A stretch of 64,000 bases of DNA from Roseibium polysiphoniae (GCF_014842925.1 NZ_JACYXJ010000007.1:1-64000), one strand, 5' to 3'; counted from the stretch's first letter, positions 49,985-59,917 are shown. The notes: a model not told the origin generated them from the sequence alone. A program made the numbers and translations.

Positions 49985-51466
49985 TCAGCGCCGATCGGGC
50001 ATCTGGATCCTGAAGCATGTGCCCTGCCTCGCATCGTCCAGAGAGATTTCCCCGCCGTGTGCCTTGAGAAGCTCTGCGGCGATGGCAAGCCCCAGCCCGA
50101 CCCCGCCCGCCTTGGACCCGCTGTGGAAGGCCTTGAACAGGGCCTTCTTGATATTTGCAGGGATGCCCGGGCCGGTATCAGAGACAAGGATATGGACACA
50201 ATCGCCGCGGCGCTCCGCCTCGAGCACGATCCGTCTGACAAGCGTCTCATCACGCTCAGCCTCCAAGGCTTGAACAGCGTTTCGACACAGGTTCAAAAGG
50301 ACACGAAAGATCTGCTCAGGATCTGCGTCGACCTCCACGCTGCCGTCGACCCGGTTTTCAAATGCAATCGTCGCATGGTCTGGCAGGCCGAGCACCTCGG
50401 CAACATCATCACACACACGCGTCAAGGCAATCAGCCGACGCTTAGGCGCTTCTTCCTGGGCCTTGCCATAAGACATGACCGCCTGAGTGTAAGAAACCGC
50501 ACGGTCGAGGGTTGCCAGGATCTTCGGCGCGAGGCGGTTCACAGTCGGGTCAGGTACATGTTCCAGCCGCTCCAGGAACAATTGGGCCGAAGCAAGCAAG
50601 TTGCGCAAATCATGATTGATCTTTGAAACCGCCAGTCCCAGATCCGCAAGTCTCTGCTTTTGTTGCAAGGCACGGGAGAGCGCCTGCTGCATTGCAGCCA
50701 GGCGGACTTCAGCGTCCCCGAGCTCATCGTTCCGACCGGATGGCGCCGTGATGCGCGAAGCGTCTTCGGGCGCTTCGGCGAAGAAGTCCATCGACCGGGT
50801 AAGCCGTAGCAATGGCCTCACGAAAAGTGCACGCAGGCTGACATAAACCAGTGCTGCCGTGATGATGGATATCACAAGCGACAGCGCCAGAATGCGGCCT
50901 GAAAACGCCAGCATGTCCTGCTGAAGGAGACTGATGGGCAAGACGATATCAACGTGCTCGACCAGGCCCATCTGCCCTGCCCCGACGACGCGCATCAGCC
51001 CGTCGCCGCTATAAAAAAGGGTTCGGAAACTCTCCACAATCGCCCGCAGGGGCGTCATCTGTGCAAGATCGACGACAAACTCGACCTCAAATGGTGCGTT
51101 GCTCATTGCGATCAGGCTGCGACTGCTGCCCAAGTCCAACGAAATGGCAACAGCGCCAGTGGTTCGCAAAAGCTCTTCCTGAAGGCGTGGTGCAATCGTG
51201 TTGGTTTCACTCAGAACCGCGGCTGCCACACCAGCGGTCGTCAGACGATCCGTCAGCCATGTATTGCGAAAATTCGCGACCGAAGGCACATAGATGAAAA
51301 TCTCCGCCAACATCACGAAGACAATCGTCAGCACCAGAAGCTTGCCGGAGAGCCCGCCGAGTTGATAGCGGGATCTTGCGAGCTGATCCCCTGCCGCCGC
51401 AAGGTCGGATGCGTCGTTCCCCACGGAAGGCGCGATTTCGCCCTTGGGAAGACCTTCGTGCTTCAT
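49985..51466 (-). CDS. Orphan sensor histidine kinase with HAMP domain
   Basis: A 493-residue membrane kinase. A first helix (about 37-61), a periplasmic sensor segment, a second helix (about 187-210) and a HAMP linker with R-P-L-L-R-L-T-R-S-M come first. A HisKA-like region has His285 in K-I-N-H-D-L-R-N-L-L, an H-D-L-R-N variant rather than H-E-x-R-T-P. The HATPase has N-L-C-R-N-A-V-Q-A, D-T-G-P-G-I-P and G-V-G-L-G-L-A-I. No response regulator gene is adjacent. The substrate and partner are unknown. Confidence 0.88.
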   Translation of the reverse strand: MKHEGLPKGEIAPSVGNDASDLAAAGDQLARSRYQLGGLSGKLLVLTIVFVMLAEIFIYVPSVANFRNTWLTDRLTTAGVAAAVLSETNTIAPRLQEELLRTTGAVAISLDLGSSRSLIAMSNAPFEVEFVVDLAQMTPLRAIVESFRTLFYSGDGLMRVVGAGQMGLVEHVDIVLPISLLQQDMLAFSGRILALSLVISIITAALVYVSLRALFVRPLLRLTRSMDFFAEAPEDASRITAPSGRNDELGDAEVRLAAMQQALSRALQQKQRLADLGLAVSKINHDLRNLLASAQLFLERLEHVPDPTVNRLAPKILATLDRAVSYTQAVMSYGKAQEEAPKRRLIALTRVCDDVAEVLGLPDHATIAFENRVDGSVEVDADPEQIFRVLLNLCRNAVQALEAERDETLVRRIVLEAERRGDCVHILVSDTGPGIPANIKKALFKAFHSGSKAGGVGLGLAIAAELLKAHGGEISLDDARQGTCFRIQMPDRR

Positions 51467-51541
51467 TCAGGTCACTTTCACCGCTGTTTCATGCAAGGCA
51501 GCAAATCATAAGGGCGAGATCAAGGCACCCTTGCCATCGTC

Positions 51542-52969
51542 TCACCCAAACTGTGTCAGAAATCGCACAAGACGACGCACCCAGGGATTAGAAGGGGCGT
51601 CGGCATAATAGGAGGTCGCCGCGCGGCGTACCAACTCTCCCAATGTCGGGTAAGGCGCAACGAAGCCCGTCAGGTCCTTCATGGTCATTTTCTTGGAGAT
51701 CGCCAGGGACAGAAGGTTGATCACCTCGCCAGCTTGGGCGCCGACGATGTCTGCGCCCAAAAGTTTGCCTCTCGGACCTGCAATAAGTTTCAAGCGCCCG
51801 ATTGTGGCGCCTTCCGCCTGGGCCCGGTCATTCGCAGCATAGTCTGCAGTCAGGATCTTGACCTTGTCGCCATGCTGCTTCCTTGCCTGCGCTTCGTTCA
51901 TTCCAACATGGCCAAGCTCAGGGGACGTATAGGTGACCCAAGGCATGTTGACCCGATCTTCGCGGACAGGAAGGCGGAAGAGGATAGAGCGAATGGCCAA
52001 GCCGCCATGATAGCCCGCCGCGTGAGTGAACTGCAGGCCGCCGATCACGTCGCCAATCGCGTAGATCTTCCGGTTCGAAGTCCGCAGACCCTTGTCCACC
52101 TTTATGCCGCCGCGTTCGACGTCAACTCCAGCGGCCTCGAGGCCAAGCCCGTCGAGGTTGGGCTTGCGGCCCGTCGCGACCAAGAGATGGCTGCCTTTGA
52201 CGGAAACAGCGCCATGAGAGCTTTCGGCATCCACCTGGATCAGGCCGTCCACGGCTGAGACCGACTTGACGGCCGTGCCTTCCAGAATTTCGACGCCGTC
52301 CTTCTTCACGGCACTCAAGACGATGGCCGCGAGTTCCGGATCGTCCTTGCCCAGAGCCTTTTGAGCCTCGACAACTGTGACCCTTGATCCCAATCGTATG
52401 TGCGCCTGCGCCATTTCCAGCCCGATCGGCCCACCCCCGATGATGATGAGGTGTTCGGGAGCCTGGCGAAGCTCGAACAGGCTCTCATTTGTCAGATAAT
52501 CAACATCCGACAGACCGGGGATCGGCGGCACCGCCGGGGATGACCCGGTGGCGACCACAAAGCGCCTGGCTCGAATTTCGGTTTCTCCCGCCATAACCGT
52601 ATCAGGGGATGCGAACCTGGCTGCCGCCTTAATGACATTGACACCCAGCCCTTCGAAACGCTCGACCGAGTCGTGCGGTGCTATGGCAGCTATTACAGAC
52701 CGCACATGATCATTCGCGCTGGCAAAGTTGGCCCCTGAAAATCCCGCCTCTACGCCAATCTTGGGATCCGGGCCATGAGCCTTGGCCGATTTCGCCGCGG
52801 ACAGGAGTGCTTTCGATGGAACGCAGCCATAGTTGAGACAGTCACCGCCCATTAGACCCTTTTCTACAAGCACTACATCGACGCCAAAGGCAGCAGCTGC
52901 CGCGGCGACGGTCAGGCCGCCAGACCCGGCACCAATCACGCAAATATCGGGAGTCAAAATATCAGGCAT
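51542..52969 (-). CDS. MerA-like FAD-dependent pyridine nucleotide-disulfide oxidoreductase
   Basis: A 475-residue flavoprotein. The FAD-binding motif is V-I-G-A-G-S-G-G (11-18), and the redox disulfide C-L-N-Y-G-C (Cys44, Cys49) lies in G-G-D-C-L-N-Y-G-C-V-P-S-K. A second Rossmann motif (I-I-G-G-G-P-I-G-L-E) binds NAD(P)H. In lipoamide dehydrogenases the C-terminus carries H-A-H-P-T; here it is A-P-Y-P-T-L-G-E, so the catalytic His is replaced by Tyr. There is no N-terminal heavy-metal domain and no C-terminal Cys pair, so it is not true mercuric reductase. It lies 54 bases after the TVP38 gene, a recurring pairing. Confidence 0.88.
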   Translation of the reverse strand: MPDILTPDICVIGAGSGGLTVAAAAAAFGVDVVLVEKGLMGGDCLNYGCVPSKALLSAAKSAKAHGPDPKIGVEAGFSGANFASANDHVRSVIAAIAPHDSVERFEGLGVNVIKAAARFASPDTVMAGETEIRARRFVVATGSSPAVPPIPGLSDVDYLTNESLFELRQAPEHLIIIGGGPIGLEMAQAHIRLGSRVTVVEAQKALGKDDPELAAIVLSAVKKDGVEILEGTAVKSVSAVDGLIQVDAESSHGAVSVKGSHLLVATGRKPNLDGLGLEAAGVDVERGGIKVDKGLRTSNRKIYAIGDVIGGLQFTHAAGYHGGLAIRSILFRLPVREDRVNMPWVTYTSPELGHVGMNEAQARKQHGDKVKILTADYAANDRAQAEGATIGRLKLIAGPRGKLLGADIVGAQAGEVINLLSLAISKKMTMKDLTGFVAPYPTLGELVRRAATSYYADAPSNPWVRRLVRFLTQFG

Positions 52970-53023
52970 TTGTTCTCGCTTTCGCGTTGTTATTCGTTCG
53001 AGGCATCTGTCATTGGTAGACGT

Positions 53024-53818
53024 CTAGCTTCCCGCTCCGCGATTGCGGATTTTCTTCAGCGCGACCGGGACCAGGGAGGCGATTCCCAAGGCGAAAAACG
53101 CCGCCAATAGTTCCGGCGTCACCAAAGCTCCAAGATCGACATGACAGGTCCCGGCTGCCGCACAACCCGGATTGGCGGCTTCCTGAGCTGCAATCACGCT
53201 GTCGAGCCCCGCTCCTATGAAGGCAAATGCATATGTCCCGGGAACGATCCCGATCAATGTGGCACCAACATAGGTTGCCAGCGGCACATGGAAGATCGCG
53301 GGTGCGATATTGACCAGCCAAAATGGGAAAACCGGTGTCAGGCGGAGAAAAAGGAGGTAGCTGAAAGCGTTCTCGCGGAAGCCTGAGGCCAGTCTTTCGA
53401 CGAAGGGACCGGCCCGCCGCGTAAAGACCGAACCAAGCGACGAGCGCGCTGCCAGGTAGATGACCGTCGCACCCAGTGTCGCGGCGGCAACTGTCGCCGT
53501 TCCGCTGATCAACCAACCGAAGAGAAAGCCGCCAGCAATGGTAAGGAGCGATGCACCAGGAAAGGAGAGCGCAACTGCGACTGCGTAAAGAAGAATATAT
53601 GCCAGAACAGCGGCAACCAAATTCTCGCTGACATAGCTTGCCAGGTCCTGGCGATTGCGGATCAGTTCTGAAAGCGTGAGGTGTTCATGCAATCCCATGA
53701 ACCAGGCAACCGCCATTGCTACCAAGATGCACAACACCGGGAGCCAGCGACGGATCACATTGCTAGCACCCGCAGGCACTTGTGCATCCTCACTGTCTTC
53801 TGCCGCCTGTTTCGACAT
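53024..53818 (-). CDS. TVP38/TMEM64-family membrane protein
   Basis: A 264-residue inner-membrane protein with about six helices. The SNARE-associated (DedA/VTT) core runs S-F-P-G-A-S-L-L-T-I-A-G-G-F-L-F-G-W, A-A-T-L-G-A-T-V-I-Y-L-A-A-R and F-L-R-L-T-P-V-F-P-F-W-L-V-N-I-A-P-A. This family is linked to lipid scrambling or flipping and membrane homeostasis. The frame is open to 54163, but homology and GGGGCAAG support ATG 53818. It is followed by the MerA-like flavoprotein gene, and I infer a joint membrane-redox role. Confidence 0.88.
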   Translation of the reverse strand: MSKQAAEDSEDAQVPAGASNVIRRWLPVLCILVAMAVAWFMGLHEHLTLSELIRNRQDLASYVSENLVAAVLAYILLYAVAVALSFPGASLLTIAGGFLFGWLISGTATVAAATLGATVIYLAARSSLGSVFTRRAGPFVERLASGFRENAFSYLLFLRLTPVFPFWLVNIAPAIFHVPLATYVGATLIGIVPGTYAFAFIGAGLDSVIAAQEAANPGCAAAGTCHVDLGALVTPELLAAFFALGIASLVPVALKKIRNRGAGS

Positions 53819-54209
53819 ATTTCTTGCCCCACTGAAATTGGATCTTGGCACCGTCAAGTTCATCCTCAATCTGTTCGACGCGCCTGCTTGCAGACAGGTG
53901 TAGTCGAAAAGTGCAAATGAGAACTGTACTTCACCGACAATTGAGAGATGGTTGAACCAATCCGCTCTTAATTCACTCAATTGCGTTCTTTGCCCCGCAA
54001 CAAATGCGGATCCTTTTTCGCTGGTTCTGTGCAAGATATTTGGTGTCTGACGCGTTGACTTGAGGCCTCGTCCCCCGTATAAGCGCGCTCGACCGGGACA
54101 TGCACTCGGATCACAGCCTTTGGTATGGGCGCGCCGATAAGGCGCTTCGAGTGCTTCCTCCAAGAATTTCGAAAAACAAGGGCCGCGCTCATCTGCGCGG
54201 ATAAGAACA
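53819..54209. other. Divergent intergenic region before rpmH
   Basis: This 391-base region holds the rpmH promoter near its right end. I see no convincing gene and no run of DnaA boxes in the rest, so there is no sign of a replication origin next to rpmH here. Confidence 0.55.
54055..54083 (+). promoter_or_regulatory. Sigma-70 promoter of rpmH-rnpA-yidC
   Basis: TTGACT (54055-54060), a 17-base spacer and TATAAG (54078-54083) make a near-consensus promoter about 125 bases upstream of rpmH. It fits the strong constitutive expression expected for a ribosomal protein gene. Confidence 0.8.
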
Positions 54210-54344
54210 ATGAAGCGTACGTATCAACCGAGCCGTCTTGTCCGCAAGCGCCGTCACGGCTTCCGTTCGCGCATGGCTACGGCAAATGGCCGTCAGGTTC
54301 TCGCGCGCCGCCGGGCAAAAGGCCGCAAGCGTCTGAGCGCCTGA
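54210..54344 (+). CDS. rpmH: 50S ribosomal protein L34
   Basis: A 44-residue, extremely basic protein beginning M-K-R-T-Y-Q-P-S and containing [11 protein letters not shown] and [18 protein letters not shown], the full L34 sequence pattern. It binds 23S rRNA in the large subunit. rnpA follows 29 bases downstream, the usual bacterial arrangement. Confidence 0.98.
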   Translation: MKRTYQPSRLVRKRRHGFRSRMATANGRQVLARRRAKGRKRLSA

Positions 54345-54373
54345 TCGGCCTCACGCACGCGGCGTTGCCGGTG

Positions 54374-54814
54374 ATGACTGTACCAGACACACAGCCTGCG
54401 CCGCCGATGAAAACACTTAAAAAGCGCTCCGAATTCCTAGCTGTCGCCAAAGGCGGACGGGTGGGTCGGCGCGCTTTTGTGCTTCAAGGCCTCAAGCGCG
54501 ACTGTGATGATGCCCCCCGCATCGGGTATACAGTGACCAAGAAGACCGGGAACTCGGCAGCAAGAAGCCGGATCAAACGCCGTCTGCGCGCAGCTGTCGC
54601 AGCCTTGGATGCGAATGATATTCCACAGCATGCCGATTTCGTCCTGGTCGGACGCGAATCTGCGCTCTCCCTTCCCTTTCAAAATCTGGTATCGGACCTT
54701 AAGTCCGGAATGCCGCTTGCACTCGACCCAAAGTCGGGACAGCGTCGCAGAAAACCGCGCTCGTCAAATGGCAAGCCCGGGCCAGAGACAGTGCCGAGCA
54801 GAAAACAGGGGTAA
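54374..54814 (+). CDS. rnpA: Ribonuclease P protein component
   Basis: A 146-residue basic protein that assists the RNase P RNA in removing 5' leaders from tRNA precursors. Features are L-K-K-R-S-E-F-L-A-V-A-K near the start, R-I-G-Y-T-V-T-K-K-T-G-N-S-A-A-R-S-R-I-K-R-R-L-R (the R-N-R-motif helix, here A-R-S-R-I-K-R-R), and H-A-D-F-V-L-V-G-R. The C-terminus is basic and disordered. An ATG at 54407 is an alternative start directly before the conserved part. It lies between rpmH and yidC. Confidence 0.95.
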   Translation: MTVPDTQPAPPMKTLKKRSEFLAVAKGGRVGRRAFVLQGLKRDCDDAPRIGYTVTKKTGNSAARSRIKRRLRAAVAALDANDIPQHADFVLVGRESALSLPFQNLVSDLKSGMPLALDPKSGQRRRKPRSSNGKPGPETVPSRKQG

Positions 54815-54820
54815 ATCCAG

Positions 54821-56638
54821 TTGTTCTCCGAAAATAGAAATACGATTCTAGCAATCGTGCTATCCCTGATCGTGCTTTTGGGTTGGCAATATTTTGTCGC
54901 CCAGCCGCAACTGGAGCAGCAGCAGGCGGAGCTGCAGGCACAGCAAGCAGCAGAACAAGCGCAGGCCGAACTTAACGGCGACCCGACCAAGCCGACACCG
55001 AATGCGGTGCCCGGGCAAGCGAGTGCTCCGACCAGCGGCGCCACAGTCATAAGCCTCACACGAGACCAAGCGATCGCCAGCTCACAGCGCGTCAAGATCG
55101 AGACACCGAAGCTCTCGGGATCGATCAACCTGACCGGCGCGCGCCTCGATGACCTGCGCCTCAAGGATTATCACGAGACCGTCGACAAGAGCAGCCCGAC
55201 CATCGTGCTGCTGTCGCCCAAAGGCGGCCCGACACCCTACTACGCCGACTATGGCTGGGTTGCGGATCCAGGGTCAGATGTCGCCCTGCCAGAGGCTGAT
55301 ACCCTTTGGACGGTCGAAGACAATGACCAGCTAACGCCGTCGACGCCTGTCACACTGAGCTTTGACAATGGTTCCGGCCTGGTTTTCAAGCGCACATACT
55401 CGCTCGATGAAAACTACATGTTCACAATCGAACAGTCGGTTCAAAACAACACCGACGCTGCGGTGAACCTCTACCCCTATGGCTTGATTGCCAGGAATGG
55501 TCAGCCTGAAACTGCGGGATTTTATATTCTTCACGAGGGCCTGCTCGGCGTATTCGGCGAGGAAGGCCTGCGCGAGATCGACTATTCCGATCTTGAGGAA
55601 GAGAACCAGATCCGCCCTGAAGAAGTCGATCAAGGCTGGCTTGGCATCACTGACAAGTACTGGGCGACAACGCTCATTCCAACGCCAGGTGAGACCTTCC
55701 AGCCTAGCTTCAGCTATTCCACTGTCTCTAAGAACTTCCAGGCAGACTTTCTTGGCCAGGGCGTCAGCGTTCCTGCCGGGGGCGAAGACGGAACGAGCTC
55801 ATATCTCTTTGCAGGGGCCAAACAGAAGCGCCTTCTGGACGCCTACGAAGAAAGCATCGGCGTTGCAAAATTCAACCTCCTGATCGACTGGGGCTGGTTC
55901 TATTTCCTGACCAAACCGATGTTCTTTGCCATTGACTGGCTGTTCCATCTGGTCGGCAACTTCGGTGTGGCGATCCTGCTCGTAACCGTGGGTGTGAAGC
56001 TCGTGTTCTTCCCACTGGCAAACAAGTCCTACGTCTCCATGAGCAAAATGAAGCTCGTGCAGCCGCAAATGACCGAAATTCGCGAGCGCTACTCGGATGA
56101 CAAGGCCAAGCAGCAACAGGCGCTGATGGAGCTGTACAAGAAGGAAAAGATCAATCCACTTGCAGGGTGTTTGCCCGTGCTGATCCAGATCCCAGTCTTC
56201 TTCTCGCTCTACAAGGTGCTTTTCGTCACGATCGAAATGCGGCATGCTCCCTTCTTCGGCTGGATCCAGGATCTGTCAGCTCCTGATCCAACGACGCTCT
56301 TCAACCTCTTCGGGCTGATCCCCTGGGATCCCCCGCAGATGCTGATGCTCGGCGTTTGGCCGTTGATCATGGGCGTCACCATGTTCGTCCAGATGAAGAT
56401 GAACCCGGCTCCGCCCGATCCGACTCAGCAGATGATCTTCACCTGGATGCCAGTGATCTTTACCTTCATGCTGGCCTCATTCCCGGCCGGGCTGGTGATC
56501 TATTGGGCCTGGAACAACACACTCTCTGTGGCGCAGCAGTGGCTGATCATGAGCCGGCAGGGTGTAAAGGTGGAGCTGTTCGACAATCTGAAGTCGACCT
56601 TCAAACGGAAGAAAGCAGAAGTCGAAGACAAGAGCTGA
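54821..56638 (+). CDS. yidC: Membrane protein insertase YidC
   Basis: A 605-residue insertase that places proteins into the inner membrane with or without SecYEG. It has an N-terminal helix (about 6-24) with Q-Y-F-V, a Gln/Ala-rich linker and a large periplasmic beta domain (about 70-355). The conserved five-helix core includes the hydrophilic-groove Arg in L-A-N-K-S-Y-V-S-M and C-L-P-V-L-I-Q-I-P-V-F-F-S-L-Y-K-V-L. The start is a TTG preceded by AGGGG, six bases after rnpA. The length is normal for Gram-negative YidC. Confidence 0.97.
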   Translation: MFSENRNTILAIVLSLIVLLGWQYFVAQPQLEQQQAELQAQQAAEQAQAELNGDPTKPTPNAVPGQASAPTSGATVISLTRDQAIASSQRVKIETPKLSGSINLTGARLDDLRLKDYHETVDKSSPTIVLLSPKGGPTPYYADYGWVADPGSDVALPEADTLWTVEDNDQLTPSTPVTLSFDNGSGLVFKRTYSLDENYMFTIEQSVQNNTDAAVNLYPYGLIARNGQPETAGFYILHEGLLGVFGEEGLREIDYSDLEEENQIRPEEVDQGWLGITDKYWATTLIPTPGETFQPSFSYSTVSKNFQADFLGQGVSVPAGGEDGTSSYLFAGAKQKRLLDAYEESIGVAKFNLLIDWGWFYFLTKPMFFAIDWLFHLVGNFGVAILLVTVGVKLVFFPLANKSYVSMSKMKLVQPQMTEIRERYSDDKAKQQQALMELYKKEKINPLAGCLPVLIQIPVFFSLYKVLFVTIEMRHAPFFGWIQDLSAPDPTTLFNLFGLIPWDPPQMLMLGVWPLIMGVTMFVQMKMNPAPPDPTQQMIFTWMPVIFTFMLASFPAGLVIYWAWNNTLSVAQQWLIMSRQGVKVELFDNLKSTFKRKKAEVEDKS

Positions 56639-56665
56639 CGGTTCTTTGAAATCCTGCTAAAGCAC

Positions 56666-56694
56666 AAGGGCTCCGCATCGCGGGGCCCTTTTTA
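56666..56694 (+). terminator. Terminator after yidC
   Basis: An 11-base stem, AAGGGCTCCGC (56666-56676) with GCGGGGCCCTT (56680-56690), including one G-T pair, has a three-base loop and runs into TTTTT. It separates yidC from the acetyltransferase gene. Confidence 0.88.
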
Positions 56695-56846
56695 TTGATC
56701 TCGATACGAACCCGCCGCCCCGGAGTACCGCGCCAATGATCTCCTAGGTCCAGACCCGTTCTGCAAGGTCTTCACCGACCACCGGGTCAACTGCAGCATC
56801 AGCTGCATTCTTTCCTTGCGCAACATCTGACACTTACGGAGGCCCC

Positions 56847-57488
56847 ATGCACGGTCCGGATCCGCAGGCCCGTTTCCCATTTTCGGGCGCACAACACACC
56901 GTCTTTATCAAAAACGTCATTTCCGGCAGCAATATCGAGGCCGGTGACTACAGCTATTACAATGACCCATTCGAAGCGGAGCGCTTCCAGGAAAAATGCG
57001 TTCGCTATCACTTTGATTTTCTCGGAGACCGCCTGGTCATTGGTAAGTTCTGCGCCCTGGCGACAGGCGTCGAGTTTATCATGAACGGCGCGAACCATGC
57101 CTTCGACGGACTATCAACCTACCCTTTCCATATCTTTCAGGAAGGCTGGGAAACGGGTTACGACACTTCCGTTTTCCCAAAGCAGTCTCGCGGCGACACG
57201 ATCATCGGAAACGATGTCTGGATCGGGACGGGTGCAACCATCATGCCCGGCGTTTGTATCGGCGACGGCGCAATCATTGGCGCCAAGGCCGTCGTCGCCC
57301 GCGATGTCCCTCCCTACTGCGTGGCGGTTGGCAATCCGGCCATGATCGTGAGGCAACGCTTTTTCGACGACATTATCTCCCAGATGCTGGAAATAGCCTG
57401 GTGGGACTGGCCGATCGCCAAGATCACGGAAAACCTATCTGCGATACGCGGAGCCGATCCAGCTGAATTGCGCAAGGTTGACCGCTAA
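56847..57488 (+). CDS. CatB/Vat-type O-acetyltransferase
   Basis: A 213-residue left-handed beta-helix acetyltransferase of the xenobiotic acyltransferase class (CatB, Vat). The hexapeptide repeats run through [17 protein letters not shown], then N-G-A-N-H with the likely catalytic His, [19 protein letters not shown] and [11 protein letters not shown]. Relatives inactivate chloramphenicol or streptogramins, but chromosomal copies often have other acceptors, so resistance cannot be inferred. It lies between yidC and engB, where related genomes usually have other small genes. Confidence 0.88.
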   Translation: MHGPDPQARFPFSGAQHTVFIKNVISGSNIEAGDYSYYNDPFEAERFQEKCVRYHFDFLGDRLVIGKFCALATGVEFIMNGANHAFDGLSTYPFHIFQEGWETGYDTSVFPKQSRGDTIIGNDVWIGTGATIMPGVCIGDGAIIGAKAVVARDVPPYCVAVGNPAMIVRQRFFDDIISQMLEIAWWDWPIAKITENLSAIRGADPAELRKVDR

Positions 57489-57558
57489 CATCAGGCAAGA
57501 CAGGGCGTCCTGCATCGTCTACTCGACGCGGGGCGCAATGCCAGCTAGAAGACCAAAC

Positions 57559-58206
57559 ATGAGCGAAGAAGAAAAATTCACCGAAGACCAGATCGAAGCC
57601 GGCCGCCTGCTTTTCGCCAAGCGCTGGGACTTTCTGACCAGTGTCACCGACATGGCAAACCTCCCCGACATTGGCGACACCGAGATTGCCTTTGCCGGAC
57701 GCTCCAACGTTGGCAAATCCAGCCTCATCAACGCGTTGACCGGACGCAAGGGACTGGCCAGAACTTCGAGCACGCCAGGTCGAACCCAAATGCTGAACTT
57801 CTTTTCAGCAGACGAGGCGCCGCTGACCATCGTCGACATGCCGGGGTATGGATATGCCCAGGCGCCGAAGGAGCTGGTCGAGGCCTGGACAAATCTGGTG
57901 TTTGCCTATCTGCGCGGACGGCCGACCCTGCGCCGCGTCTTCCTGTTGATCGACAGCCGGCATGGCATCAAACCAATCGACCTGCAGGCGATGGCCCTGC
58001 TCGACAAGGCGGCCGTCATCTATCAGGTTGTCTTGACCAAGTCGGACAAGATCAAACCTCCAGCCCTGACACGCCTCAAGGAAGAGACGCTTGCCAACCT
58101 GTCAAAGCGGCCAGCTGCCTTTCCGGCAATCATCGCAACATCCTCGGAAAAGGTGAACGGCATCGAGGAGCTGCGCGCAGAAATCAATCATCTGGTTCTG
58201 AACTGA
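57559..58206 (+). CDS. engB: Ribosome biogenesis GTPase EngB/YsxC
   Basis: A 215-residue GTPase for 50S subunit assembly. G1 is [10 protein letters not shown]2 lies in [10 protein letters not shown]3 is D-M-P-G-Y-G-Y-A, G4 is T-K-S-D-K and G5 is T-S-S-E-K. The start at 57559 is chosen because it follows the acetyltransferase gene and begins the family N-terminus; an ATG at 57538 is possible. argB follows 86 bases downstream. Confidence 0.95.
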   Translation: MSEEEKFTEDQIEAGRLLFAKRWDFLTSVTDMANLPDIGDTEIAFAGRSNVGKSSLINALTGRKGLARTSSTPGRTQMLNFFSADEAPLTIVDMPGYGYAQAPKELVEAWTNLVFAYLRGRPTLRRVFLLIDSRHGIKPIDLQAMALLDKAAVIYQVVLTKSDKIKPPALTRLKEETLANLSKRPAAFPAIIATSSEKVNGIEELRAEINHLVLN

Positions 58207-58292
58207 GTTCAGGCCTTCTGATTGAGACGCGAAACGAAAAAAGCTATCAAGCCACGCACAAGACGTGAATCCAAAGTGAGACCACCCGCCCA

Positions 58293-59180
58293 ATGACTTC
58301 CTCGGATCAGCATAGCCGCGCCCATGTCATCGCTCAGGCCCTGCCGTACATGCAGCGCTATGATGACCGAACGGTTGTGGTCAAATACGGTGGCCACGCA
58401 ATGGGCGACCCGGAGCTTGGCAAGGCCTTCGCTCGCGACATCACCCTGCTGCGGCAGTCCGGCGTCCATCCCGTTGTTGTCCACGGTGGCGGACCCCAGA
58501 TCGGAAAGATGCTCACACGCCTCGGAATCGTGAGTGAGTTCAAGGCAGGGCTGCGTGTAACAGACAAGGCGACGGTCGAGATCGTCGAAATGGTTCTGGC
58601 CGGATCGATCAACAAGGAAATCGTCCAATCGATCAACGCAGAAGGTGGCCGGGCGGTCGGCCTTTGCGGCAAGGACGGCAACATGGTCACGGCCGAGAAA
58701 CTGCGTCGCACCGTTGTCGATCCGGATTCAAACATCGAGAACGTCGTTGATCTGGGTTTTGTGGGCGAGCCGGCGGATGTCAATCCAACGGTCCTGAAGC
58801 TGGTGCTCAAGGAAGACCTCATCCCGGTTGTTGCGCCGGTCGCTCCGGGGCCCGAAGGCGAGACCTACAATATCAACGCCGACACGTTTGCCGGGGCTGT
58901 TGCCGGATCTCTCAATGCAAAACGTCTGCTGTTTCTTACCGACGTTCCCGGCGTTCTCGACGGCGAAGGCAACCTGATCAAGCAGCTGACCGTTGCCAAG
59001 GCACGTGAGCTTATTGCGGATGGCACGATTTCAGGAGGCATGATCCCGAAGGTGGAAACATGTATCGAGGCTCTGGACCAGGGCGTTGAAGGTGTCGTCA
59101 TCCTGGACGGAAAAGTGCCTCACGCCGTGCTGCTGGAACTCTTTACCGATCGCGGCGTCGGGACGTTGATCCGCCCGTGA
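58293..59180 (+). CDS. argB: Acetylglutamate kinase
   Basis: A 295-residue amino acid kinase that phosphorylates N-acetyl-L-glutamate in arginine synthesis. [10 protein letters not shown] and [10 protein letters not shown] are the Gly-rich substrate and phosphate segments, and [11 protein letters not shown] and [12 protein letters not shown] follow. The extended N-terminus with Q-A-L-P-Y-M-Q-R-Y suggests the hexameric, arginine-inhibited form. The stop overlaps the next gene (GTGA). Confidence 0.97.
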   Translation: MTSSDQHSRAHVIAQALPYMQRYDDRTVVVKYGGHAMGDPELGKAFARDITLLRQSGVHPVVVHGGGPQIGKMLTRLGIVSEFKAGLRVTDKATVEIVEMVLAGSINKEIVQSINAEGGRAVGLCGKDGNMVTAEKLRRTVVDPDSNIENVVDLGFVGEPADVNPTVLKLVLKEDLIPVVAPVAPGPEGETYNINADTFAGAVAGSLNAKRLLFLTDVPGVLDGEGNLIKQLTVAKARELIADGTISGGMIPKVETCIEALDQGVEGVVILDGKVPHAVLLELFTDRGVGTLIRP

Positions 59181-59917
59181 CCGGCAAGAAAATCATTTCA
59201 CGCGAGGGTTCCCATGCCCATGCGCAGGACCTCAGGGTCTTCAAAGGGGTCGAAGCCTGGATCTTCGATCTCGACAATACTCTGTATCCTGCAGAGACTG
59301 ATCTCTTCAGCCAGATCAATGATCAGATCGCAAGCTATGTCGCCCGCCTGCTCAACCTGGGCAAGGACGAGGCAATGGCGCAGCAGAAGGCCTACTATCA
59401 TCAATATGGCACCACGCTGCGCGGCCTGATGATGGAACACGACATCGACCCTGACGATTTCCTCAGACACGCTCATGACATTGACTATTCAAACATAGCA
59501 CCCGACCCAGCCCTTGGCTCGGCGATTGCTGACCTGCCCGGGCGCAAATTCATTTTTACAAATGGCGACAGGCCCCATGCCGAGCGAACCGCGACAGCTT
59601 TGGGGATCACCGACCATTTTGAAGACATCTTCGACATAGTGGCCGCCGACCTGATGCCGAAACCGAACCGGGAAACCTACGACATTTTCCTGCAGCAAAC
59701 TGGTGTCAGTCCAGCGCGCGCAGCAATGTTCGAAGACCTTCAGAAAAATCTCGATGTCCCGCACCGGCTCGGCATGCGCACTGTTCTGATCGTGCCTTCG
59801 GGAACGAGAGACGTGTTTCGTGAAGGGTGGGACCTGGAAGGCGAGGACCAAAGTCCCGTCGACTTCGTTACCGATCATCTCGCCGGCTTCCTGACCGCTG
59901 TGAAAGGCGCACTCTAG
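59177..59917 (+). CDS. HAD-family pyrimidine 5'-nucleotidase
   Basis: A 246-residue HAD hydrolase of the SDT1-like pyrimidine 5'-nucleotidase group. The nucleophile motif is F-D-L-D-N-T-L-Y (about 31-38), the second is F-T-N-G-D, the Lys motif is K-P-N, and the last is M-F-E-D-L-Q-K-N. The GTG start overlaps argB by four bases. The argB linkage is typical of Hyphomicrobiales, though the reason is unclear. It dephosphorylates UMP/CMP-like nucleotides by family analogy. Confidence 0.9.
   Translation: MTGKKIISREGSHAHAQDLRVFKGVEAWIFDLDNTLYPAETDLFSQINDQIASYVARLLNLGKDEAMAQQKAYYHQYGTTLRGLMMEHDIDPDDFLRHAHDIDYSNIAPDPALGSAIADLPGRKFIFTNGDRPHAERTATALGITDHFEDIFDIVAADLMPKPNRETYDIFLQQTGVSPARAAMFEDLQKNLDVPHRLGMRTVLIVPSGTRDVFREGWDLEGEDQSPVDFVTDHLAGFLTAVKGAL

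Noticed and set aside
53819-54209. Replication origin next to rpmH
   Set aside because: No DnaA gene and no cluster of TTATCCACA-like boxes is visible. In alphaproteobacteria the origin is usually elsewhere.
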